A stretch of DNA of 64,000 nucleotides from Combretum micranthum (taxonomy: Eukaryota > Streptophyta > Magnoliopsida > Myrtales > Combretaceae): NCBI GenBank assembly GCA_024138025.1, contig JAMXBD010002761.1, positions 101,473 through 165,472 on the forward strand, read 5' to 3'. This document shows, one piece after another, positions 44,901-56,900 of the stretch (positions within the stretch are counted from its first letter, which is position 1; each line of letters starts with the position of its first letter). The notes under the pieces are model-generated. The model worked only from the letters and a program-made list of their open reading frames with translations. It did no database searches and was not told the DNA's origin. A program made the position numbers and the translations under genes.

Positions 44901-47900
44901 CATCGGCTATTCGGACATTGTCCTTATTTAAACATGGTGAGTATTCAAGAAGATTTTTTGAGGAGCCCGTCATGTGTCTATTCGCACCAGAATCAATAAT
45001 CCAATGATTAGTATCAAGGGTAGCAGAAAAAGCATTACCTGACTGCACAAAGTTGGATTTGGCACCGGAGGAAGATTCTTTATGAGACATCAGACGCTTA
45101 AGATACTGAATCTCATCAGGAGAAAAGAAGTCAGAGGGAGTCATCTCAGGAGTTGTTATAGTTTCAGACAAATTTGCCCGAGTAGAATTAACTCGTTTGC
45201 CTCCACGACCTCTCGTTGGGCGTCCATGTAATTTCCAGCAAGTCTCTTTGGTATGACGTGGTCTTCCACAATAATCACATCGCAAATGATCCTTATTAGA
45301 ACTTTGGGTTTTCAGCTGCTCAGATGAATCACTAGCTGCTACTAAACCAGATTTTTCAACTTGTGGGATATAGAGCATGGTATTGCGTCTGCTCTCTTCC
45401 TGCTGAACATAGGAATATGCTTCCTCAAGAGAAGGAAAAGGGGTCTTACCCAGAACATGAACTCTAATCTGATCAAATTCATTGTTCAGTCCGGCCAAGA
45501 AATCATAGACCCTTTCTTTTGCAAGCAGTTTCTGAAATTTGACTGCATCTTCAGTACAATCAGCCTGAAAATCTTGATAATAGTCAAGCTCTTGCCACAG
45601 GCCATTCAACTCAGAAAAATACTGCGAGATTGTCATCTCTCCTTGCTTCAAACCATGACTTTGTTTCGAATCTCATAAATCTGGGCATCATTTCCCACTT
45701 GTGAATAGGTGAGAGTAACAGAATTCCATATTTTTGCTGCTGTGTCAAGCAATAAGTATGTCCTTGAAATTTGGGGCTGCATGGAATTGATAAGCCATGA
45801 CATTACCAGCGAATTTTCAGAATCCCACTGGTTGAATGTTGGATCAGTTGTTGCTGGTTTGACTTTAGTACCGGTAATATAATCCTGCATTCCTCTAGCT
45901 TTGATAAACAATAAACAAGACCGTGACCAGGCAAGATAATTATTTCCATCAAGCTTGATAGGACTAATTTGCAGTGAAGGATTATCAGTACTAATAGCTA
46001 CAATTTTCTTATCACTTTCCATATTGAAAGAAAAGGAGATACCAGAACAATCCAAAAATAGATCGCGTTGGAATAGTGCACGTCGGAACAGTAGTCGTCG
46101 GAACAGTAGTCGTGTCGGCGGAAAAACGGCGGGAAAAGGCCGGATTTGGGCTGTCGAGCCGAACGCCACTCGTCGGAGGTGGCTCGGACCTCCCACGCGC
46201 CCTCACGCGCCGGCGCGTGAGGAATTCCTCGGAAGAACAATCGGCGCGTGAGCCCACGCGCGGCCTCCGATGGCGGTCGGACTTCTGGGATAGGCCGATC
46301 GGGGGATGCTCCTCCTCCTTGTAGCGGCGGTGACAAAAAATGGAGGGAGGAAACTCGACCTCCTTTAGAAAAAAAAGAGAAGGAACAACGGTAAAAAAAA
46401 AAGAAAATGGGAAAGTAAAAACTAAAACCTAATGCTGCGGAGGGAGGAAAAACTCGCCTCTAATGGCAGCGAGGCTCTGATACCATGTTGAAATTATAAA
46501 GTATTTTTCATATATAATTTGTACAAGAATACATCTATTTATACAAAAAATTTGTGACTACTGATCTACCTTGCCTACCATACTATTAATTGTGACTATT
46601 GGTTTTCCTTACCTACCATACTATTAATTGTGACTATTGGTCTACCTTACCTACCATACTATTAATTACATTGTTAATATAATACTAATAATATTACACG
46701 TATATCAACAATATCTAATGGGGATACGTTAATGTGATTTAAAAAAAGATGTTAAAACAATGGCATTTGAGGAGCCAAGCCAAACTCAGTTGCACATAAC
46801 ACTTAATGATTTAATTATTTAAATAATTATTTTTGGGATGGGGGTATTTAGGGTCATATAGTGGGATAACAGAGCAAAGGTCCGAGATGATAGCAACAGA
46901 AGTGCATCCCAAAGATAAAGATTTGCCCTTTTACCCATTTATGCATGATATGCCAGTTTAGGGCATAATGCAACTACTGGAATGTTAAACGTACAGCATA
47001 TTTCATATAAAAAGGGAAAAGAAGACGTGGAAACTCAAATCCTATATAACTTGCCTGCCGATTGAACTGAAACCTATAAAAATGAGAGGTAGAGAAGGAT
47101 CAATGTCCAAAAAACATTTTAACTCCATATGAGCAGCACACAATGGAGTGCTTGTGGTTGAATGCTCCAAGGAAACAAGTTCCGAATTTTCAGAACACTT
47201 CTGGCATGAAAACTGCCATCCAGTGGGGGGAAACCAGAAGCCACAAACCCGAACATTTGCTGGCCAATATTCTGTTGATAAAACCAACAAAATGAGAGAT
47301 TATTCAAGGAAAAACTTAAATGAATGGACACAATTCTTCAAGTAAATTACTTGAGATATATAGCACAGTTTTTGCGAAAAAATTGATTATTAAGCACTTG
47401 ACCCTATGAGAATTCTCTAGTTAGCCTTTTCTATTGCAATTGCTTAAAAACATTTTATAAATACATCAATATTTGTCTGCATTTTTTTATTCACCAATTT
47501 ATTTATCAAATTTATCCGCTGCATTAATTAACTGTCAAATGAGGCTTGTGACTAACATATGATAGTACGATTTCTGAGCACTGGTAATTTCTTCTTTTAC
47601 ATCCATACACCCATAAATTTAAAATAAGTTGATGCAGTATCCCAAGTTCATCATTTTACAGTACAATCTTGCATCATGTACCAGATTGAAGTTGCCAGTT
47701 CTACAGTACCCGGGCATTCAACGATGTCTCCACTAAACCCATACCTGTTGGAATAGATAACTACAAAATTTCAGTACAGCAGTAGAAGAGAGTACCAAAA
47801 AGGAGACAATGCAACAAAGAAAGATTCAATGAACATGCTACTACAAAGGGTTAAAAAACTCCAATCAAACACACTAAAATTTACAAATTTAGAAGGTCTA

Positions 47901-50900
47901 CTTGAGTGTACAGAAACATTGACATCCATCTGTCCACAAGGAAAATGTAAACCATATTGTTTTAGAGAAAGCAAAGAAATCCTTTGTTCCAAAATGAACA
48001 AGTTTTCATTGATGACACTGACAAAGGAAAATTTAATAGGACCTAATTTTTTTTTTTTTCTTGGGCCGGTAAAAATAGGACCTGATGGAATAAATAATTT
48101 TTAGACCATTATAGAGAGAACTTTACGATCTCTTAGTTAGAGCACATTACGAAGAGCCCCATCATCTCCATAGAATTTAGTAATAAATTGTATATCTTCC
48201 GGATATGATAGAACTCTATTTCTTTCTGTTACATCATACATATAGGTTTACCCACAGAAGTCTAATAAGTGCAAGTTCATATTTTTTTCTAAAGGGACAC
48301 AAATACATAACTTCTTTACTTACTGAACTGACCTAAGAAAGATTTTCTACACCAAATATTCAGAAACAAAACATGCTTGTATGCCTTTAAACATAGACAT
48401 ACAGAACCTATGCTCTACAAACACAACAGAAATAACACAGAACTATACACACAATGCCACACGGTATTGCACATTCCCTGCTGCACACTAAACATCACTT
48501 CTCTTGCTGCTTCTTTCTTCCTAAATAGACATGTTTAAAGGGAATAACTTCATATTGTTTAGCTGTAACACAAAGATCTGATATTCTGAGGTTTTAGTTC
48601 TAAGGCTCCATTGCATTTACAAAAATAACCTTTCCTCATTTTCTTGTGCTGTTACTGGGAATCAACCTTGGTTAATGGAATCTTTTTATAGTCAAAATAA
48701 AACAGCAATGTAACTTATGGAAAACCATTTCTTTCTATTTCCATGGGTCGTCTTGTGAACTTTCAGCTGCATTATTAATTTAGACAAGGATAGTAAAATA
48801 TATCAAATATTGTACAAAGATTATACTTGGGAAGATGAAAGTTGTATATGAAATAAAGGATAAATATACTTAATATTGATTAATTTACATACGCAATCAT
48901 CTGAACATGTGAATGTTTAATGAATCACATGCACATTGTATTTAATTAAAACAATTATGCTATGACAAATATTTTTAACATTATTTATATTTCTACAAAT
49001 AGTAGCATTGAATTGTATAATATATATGTAACCCATTACATATTACATAATTTTATACTGCAGTAGAATAAAATAAAACAAAGCAAATAGAATAACATTT
49101 TTATCAGATAAATTGATACTTCAACTTTGTCCATATATATTGACTCTTTTTTTTTTTTTTTTGGCCAGTTATATTGACTTGTTATTCTATGAATATACAA
49201 GTAATGTAAATGTGACAGTTAAACATGAAAAAGTTATCTTGAACATATTCTCAAAGAGAATACGTAACCCATTACATATTATATAATTTTTATATGCAAG
49301 TAAAATAAAATAAAATAAAGCAAATAAAATAAATTGATAATTACTTTATTAGTCAAATTGATATTTCAGTTTTGTCCGTATCTATGGACTTGTTATTTTA
49401 CAAACATACAAGTTATGTAAATGTGATAGTTAAACATAAAAAGTTATCTTGAACATATTCTCAAAGAGAGCAAAAAAGCAAATAAAAACAATCCATTTTC
49501 CAGGAACCTTATAAATTATTGTTCCTTTTGATAAAGTTTATGCATGCTAGAAAAATGAGAGCTGGGAATGTGTAATGTTATTTGAAGTGAAAGGTGTTTG
49601 TGATTGCTGTGATTTATTTTTGTTACAATAATGCAGGTGCGTACTGGTGTATGTAGTGTCACATCAGTTTTAGTTTTGTCAGACATGGATCTTGTGTTTT
49701 TGTGCTTGTCTCGTTTCTAAAAATAGATTTGACAGTTAGTTTATTTAAAGTAGACTAGAATGAAGTTATGATATGAGTCAGGAATCACGATATAAATGAA
49801 ACTAGGGCTTTCTGTTTTTGTTGAAGTGGCAATTGGACTAGCAGCTGTAAGGGAACTGTATATATATAGATCAAACATGAAGGAAATAAAATTTTGAGTC
49901 CTTATATACTCAAAAATTAGTTTATTTAAAGTAGACTAGAATGAAGTTATGATATGTGTCAGGAATAAGGATATGAACAAAACTAGGGCTTGCTGTTTTT
50001 GTTGAAGGGGCAATTGGACTAGCAGCTGTAAGGGAACTATATATATAGATCAAATATGAAGGAAATAAAATTTTGAGTCCATATATACTCAAAAGTTAGT
50101 TTTCCCATGAGATCATTAAGTTCACTCCAAAAGAGCCCACAGTGATTCAAAATAGATAAAAATGAAAGACAATTTGATATCAAGATTGCGACTGATTTTT
50201 CTCTTGAAAGACTGAAAATTAGATGTTATACCCAATCCTGTAACAAATTGCCGTCAAAGTCGCAATGAGATAAGAAAATTACAGCAATAATTCAAAAAAG
50301 CTTTATTAACAATTCACAAAGAAGATCGGTCAAATTTGGAGTATCAGCAACTGCATATATTGATAATGTTTGGTCGACAAAACAAGACAGTACAAGAACA
50401 ACAACACAACACCATATAAGGAAAACAGTACAATACAATCCTTTTATACCACATTTGATGTGTTCAGTACAAGACACAAATTTTCAGTACTCCAATGTCC
50501 AAGTTTTGACGTCAATGTGAGAACCAACTGAAAGAGCCTTGGCAAGGACACAGGAATAAAAAGAACACTTATGGTGTGGGTTTATTTTGGGTGTTTTGAG
50601 AATATTCTTATTTGGAAATGAGTAAAAAAAAAATTCGTAACATTAAGTACAGGGTCTATTTATATTATCTGATTTTCATATGTATTTTATTTGTATCTGA
50701 TCTGTATCTATATCTTATACGTATCTTATTTTGATCTAATCTATTTGATCTGTTTATATGTAAAAATGTTTATTTTTCATCTGCATCTATTTTTTAACAA
50801 ACATTTGTTTGAAAACGATAAAAATGAGTTGCCAAAATGACTAGAAAATGATGAAACAAACATAGCCTTTGGTACCAACTATTTGGGTTTTTTTCCAGTA

Positions 50901-53900
50901 CCCTGAGGTCCTTTTGTCTAGTTTCATACCATAAAAAATGATAGTAATGCTCCCCTTAGGATCAGGTTCAGATGTGACAGTAACAGCAGTATCCTCCTTA
51001 TATGATGTCTTGATCCTCTATAAAGACATGGGCACAACCACCCTTTGATTTTAAACACATTGGTTCGACAAAAAACATTGTCCTTGCCATGAAGTTTGAA
51101 GCAATTTCCCTTTGTGTGAACTTTTGTAGTAGACATTAGAAGGAGAATGAAGGCTTAAGGGAAACTGCAAAGAAACAATGGCAATGAAAGCCAAAGAGAA
51201 AGGAAGGAGTAAAAAAAAAAAACAAGCACACAGCAAAGGAATAGAACAGTCCCAACAAAGTTCAGCTCCGATACCATGTGAAGAAATGTGGAGGAGAAAA
51301 TGTATTGTATTGTCTTATTTCAAACTGTACATGCACATAGCCCTCTATAGGTTTGTTTACAGCCACTAACTAAAGGGGGAAAAAAAAAAAAAGGTCAAAA
51401 TGCATCATTTACAAATAAATTACAGCCATAAAAATCAATTAATTGCAGCTGGTCAACTGGTAAAAAATAAATTAATTGTGTATTTTTAAAATAAATACTG
51501 GCTACTGCAGAAAACTTTAAGACCAATTGCATAGATTTTTCATCTATGAAAATGAGATTTACCCAAGCTGTGGTGACTGTACACTGAAGCAGATATACAA
51601 AAGGATTAAAGAAGATTAATAGCTGAGTTTGAGGATCTGCTTGAAACCACTCAAGCACTATCACCAACCCAGTAATTCACCCGTGCGGTTGCCCTAAAAC
51701 CCAGTTTTCCAGCATCAAGTTAGTTATTTCCATCTTTCACACACTCACAATCCAAGTGAAAAGAAAATATATATATATAGATCCATCACTTGTCATTTTC
51801 CATTCGCACATTACAAAATCCAGCCACATTCATGCTCCATCCATCAATTTGCAACAAGATCTTTATTGGATCCCAAAGTATAAAAATTTATTTTTGAGGT
51901 ATGGAAAATTTTTCATGCAACTTCCCAGACTCCTTTGCTATTTCATACAATAGGTAAGTCCCTCCAATCCATGGCTCCATTGAATTTATTAATCCTGCCA
52001 AAACAGTAGAGTAATATCTGCCTCTCAAGTGGCATAACTTTCCTCATGACATTGAGGAGCTGTAATTGTTCTAGTTAGCTAAACTAGTTTTCCTTTTTCT
52101 GAATCATGAATTTCAGACACAAATCATTCTGTAAAATTTGAACCATTCATATTGAGTTTGAGTGATTTGTAGCCAAGTCACCTAAGGATGAATGGAAATT
52201 TGTCAAAGGTAAGCTTACATTGGGACTAGCTTCCAGTGAGCCAAAACTAATCATGTTCCCATCTTGGGCAGATTTTATAGGGATATCTCTCATATTTAAC
52301 TCGTGACCTCTAGATATATATATAAACCTCAAGATGTTGCAAACAAGTCTGAGCTCTGATGCCAAAATGGGAAAAAGGGCTTAAAAGCTTCATAATTTCA
52401 TTGCTTTTCTCCTATATATATGCAGAAGCTTTTAGCACAGATAAGCTACAGATAAAACAGGATAATCTTCTTCTTTTGTTTTTTGTAAAAATGAAACGGA
52501 GATGTTCTTTTTCTAGAAAAGACAATCCTAATATGCCACAAGATCAGCAGATGTGAGAATCATTGCCAATGAATAACAATTTAGAACATAGTTCAAATCC
52601 AGCCAAAACTAACTAAATACTCTAACAACATTTATTAAACTTCCTATTGCATGTCCATTATTCTGATATTCTGATAGTGAGCATTAGATTGTAAGTCACT
52701 GACAAACAAATAACATTTTTGAACATAGTCTAAATCCAACCAAACTCTAACTACATTCTCTAACAATATTTTATTAACTTGCTATTACATATCCATTTAT
52801 ACTGATAGAATACATTAAATAGAGGCAGATAACAACAGGGGAAAGAGTCAATAAATATGATTTAGAGGCCTTATTGGATGTCATGATTTATGGTGCTGCA
52901 TTCATTGACTAACATTCAATCAAAATAACTGCTCATCAGAAACTTGTATTAACAAAATGAATTGGACTTTTTTTGAGGATAGGTGTAAAGAAAACATATT
53001 TGCTGCATATGATGCTACTTCCTACCACACAGCTTCCTGTGGACATCCAAGGACAAGAAGCATGGATATCGTTACTAGCTTCTAACCAAGGCCAGAGAAA
53101 GTGAGATAAAGATAACCAATTATAATTTTAGCAATTAAATCTAACTGAAGGAATGGGTACTGGCTTTTGTAGGAAAAAAATAAGGAACTTACAGAACTAG
53201 TGGAGATGCAGCCCTCTCATGCCACATAGGAAGACCTGTGACAGGGTCCTGCTTCAGATGAAACGTAAATGTTAAAAAGAAGACATGCCAACACTCTCTC
53301 AGCATGCGAACTCTAAATTAAAGGACTCAACTGTTGATTGGTTTAAGACAATGAAAATCAGATATAAAAAATATCAAGAGCTTTGATAGTTCCATAAAAA
53401 CTAACCGTGTAAGGAATGGAGCTTAGATTTAGGACATTATTTCTCCATGGTCCCCAACTTTCACTAAAAAGAGGCCACATCCAATGCAGTACATCCTTCC
53501 AGCCAACCTACATAATCTTTTTAGGGTGAAAAGGCAAACCTAAATGATAGTAGATGCAAAGTAACATGACATTTTTTTGGGTTAACTACAGGAAATTTTC
53601 TGTCAATCATAATGTCAAAATTTAATAACTTGAAAACTGTTAGCAAGAGTGTCAGTGTAGTGTTTATGTTGATGATTGCATCTAGATTTTAGTCATATTT
53701 CTAGCTAATTGATTAGCTTACCATCTGCTAAGACTATTCTTTATTTGATTCCATCTCTATGAAGACATGAAACCCTTAAAGTTTATATTCTTTCATTTTT
53801 CTTTTCTTTTTTTTTTTTTTTAAATGTAAGATAGTTAAACTCCTGAAACTCTTCATGATATCAAAGCACCAATCAATCCTAACTGATTTGCTCTTGCTCA

Positions 53901-56900
53901 AGTCATCAAGATGCAGTCCCCAAACAAGATCCTACAACAAAACCAGGAACAAAAGTTTCGCTCATTGGAGGATTCTAAGTCAGACCAAAATGCCCTGAGC
54001 AATCCATACCCAACCATAAACAATCAACATTGTTTATATATCCACGGACATAGATTAAGTGAAGTAAGAATACAATCGACCAGTGAAATTGGTCTTCAAA
54101 TGAAGAAGAATGGTGGCTTTACCTAATGGGCATCACAGGCAATTGCTGCTGAGAAGTACAAAACATGGAGTTGAAGTAAGTGATTGTTATGGCGTGCTAA
54201 ATGATTCAATGCGATAGAATGAAGCAAGTTAGTATTGATGTAAACTTCATCAAATGTAAAATTGAAGAAAGGAGTTAAGTTCAATGCAAGTTTGTACCAA
54301 GCCAAGAAGCTGACATACTAGACCTTCATTCTGAGTCATTCAAGTAAGTTCAAAATGATAGATATCTAATCCTTAGCTTAAGGGAAGTGTTAGCAAGGTT
54401 GCCAAGAATAATGTTTATGCTGCATACTACATGTAGGTTTAGACATATTAGCTAAATGATTACATTTCACTATGCTAAAATTGTTTTTACTCCTTTCTGT
54501 TTCTTTAAAGATGTGCATCTCCTAGAGATTTACTTTTAGATTCTTTCTGTTTTTGGTTCATATTTTACTTCTTGTGCATTCACATGTATGTGGTTTGATC
54601 ATCAGTAAAGTAAGAGAGTTAATATCCTAGAACTCTCCAAAAATACACTGCAGCCAAGAAACTCTGACAAAGGTTACTGCAACAGTTAAATAAACATATA
54701 AGCTACCTTGCCATCTGGAGCATCTTGAAGATAATCATATAAAAGTGGAAGCTCTTTCATGAATCGATGCTCAAATGATGAAGGAGCACTGTTGCAGAAA
54801 GAAAAGAAGTAAATTTTACTCTTGATGCCAAAGTGAACACACAAAAGAATGCAGCGTCTTGTTCCAATATTTGGCATGGAGACTGATACAAATGTCATAT
54901 TTATTCTACTGTTAGGACAAACTCTCTTCACACTATATTCTCTGCCCAATAGAGAAACATTTTGGGAAAGGGATTCTTATGGAAATATGGAAGTTATACT
55001 CTAACTGAAGATAGATTTCCATAGCATATGAATTTTGGTGGAACAGAAGCACTATGAATCAAACCTCTAATGGACCTCATACATACTCTAGCAAGCAGAG
55101 GCTCAAGACATTTTGTACACTGCACACCTAGGTGCACTTATTTGCAATGGAAATGCCATTATCATGCAAAGGACAAGTCTGTGGCTGAGAAGAATCATTT
55201 TGACTTAATTAAGTTTTTTTTTTTTTTTTTTTTTCCTCTTTTTCCAATTATTAAGCTGATGAGTCCCGTTGGAAGACTAGTATTCATGGCACTCAAATAT
55301 AACAGCCTTGGCAAATTTATTAAGTTGCAACAAGCACAAATCATCATTGAAAGAAAAACAAATAAAAAGAAAGAAGATGGTACTCTGGTGTTTATTTACC
55401 TGTAGGGGACAACATAAGGAGCAGCAACCACACAATGGATCTGAAAAAGTTCTGCAAAGCTCCAACCCTCCTGAGTGATAAAACAAAGTGATACTTTTCA
55501 TGTCATTGTTCCCCTTCACATACTCCACACTTTTAGAGTAACATCGTTAGAAAAAGAAGTCTTCAATAATGGAGAATAAGAGTACTCATAATACTACTTG
55601 TCTTTGGAAATTTACAAAACCACTCCTTGAATTATTTAGTCCCTCAACAAACTTGGGATTTCTTGCTAGACCAAACTTAAAAATTTTTACCATAGATTAC
55701 TAACATACCAGTGCAAATAAATTGATCACGATAAAATCACCCTCCATTACTGCTTCATTACCAAAAATCCTTTCAATTTCAGATAAACAGTCCTGCCGAT
55801 GCATATTGGTTATGCTCTTCTTCTGCTGAGAAAATGATAGCTCTGCTCCTCATTAAATTAAAAAATAAAAACATAAATAAATTTATTAAAAAAGGGGGAA
55901 GAGAGATTGTATGACCATTTAAACTCTAAATATTTTCCTTGTGATTGATTTATCATTTTTATAGAACATGTATAAGGAATATATACACATGTCAAGTACA
56001 ATAGACGAAACCTGAGTTTTCAGTATCTCCAAAAGGACTTAAAACAGGTGGTGATGAAATTGGTCTGTACACCACATGTTTTCTAGTGAGGGGGGAAATC
56101 AATTTCTGCCACAGCGGAAGTGAGACACAGTTACAACATCAATATCATTTAAATATACTATAGTCAATAAGGAATAGATTTTGCTCAAGATTTTCCCATG
56201 CAAATACAGGAAATTCTGATAAAAAGTCAAGATTGTGGCAATAAAAAACACAAGAACAAAGAAGGATAAAAACAGCTGAAAGGCTCCAGATCAACAGGAA
56301 AAATAAAAGGGGATATATATAGGAAGGTAATTTGGTCAATCACTGTGTTGCATTTCAAGTTTCTTTGGCACATTGAAATACCAAGATATCAGGCATTATG
56401 TTTCCATTTTCGAGCTGTTTAAGCATGTTGAACTACAAATTTTGTAGGCTGCTCTTTAAATTTTCTCTCTCTTTTCTAGCTTATAGAGGTTTTTAACTTC
56501 CTTATGTGCGATTGCATTGTTTTTTACTCTTTAATCCAATTCTCCTTCTTCAATTACAATAATTATGAACTATATCCATCTGAAGATGCTTACGACATGT
56601 ATTGGCATGGATATTTGATTACTATCATTAATCATAAGTCACTACTTACTTGCCTTTGAAATTCAAAGAAGGGATCAAGTACAACTATTTTTTGCCAGTA
56701 TCTTGCACAATGCCATACCCCACGCATGCATAGTTTTATTCAGAAGTATGTAAATTAGCCAGAAATAAAAAATCAAAAGATAAAGGTTCACATTATCTAA
56801 ACTATGAAAAAACATACAGTAATATGGTACTACCCAGAAAAGATCATTGCAAAGTCCATTGAATCAACGGTATAAACACACCGAATTATAATCATTATCC

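Larger units (their letters stand above)
41588..46710 (-). mobile_element. Ty1/copia LTR retrotransposon C, young, in intron 10
   Basis: LTRs at 41588-41812 and 46486-46710 (225 bp each) differ at three positions by eye. The primer site is at 46474-46485 and the polypurine complement CTCCCCCT at about 41813-41820. Minus-strand gag, protease, integrase, RT and RNase H are in copia order, co-oriented with the host gene. Four or more frameshifts break the coding region. Flanking five-base sequences (CCAGT and ATATC) do not match, which is unusual for so young an element. Confidence 0.95.

Noticed and set aside
45955..46336. Several overlapping frames of about 80-180 codons in the copia C leader
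   Set aside because: They arise from high GC content, are Arg/Pro/Ser-rich, and lie upstream of the gag ATG at 46022 or antisense to it.
47829..48104. Plus-strand frame of 91 codons as a gene
   Set aside because: It lies in intron 8 opposite the glycosyltransferase and has no recognised domain.
52147..52365. 72-codon minus-strand frame beginning near a primer-site-like word (GAGCTCTGATGCCA)
   Set aside because: The word could be a decayed primer site, but no LTR follows and the frame has no retroelement domain.
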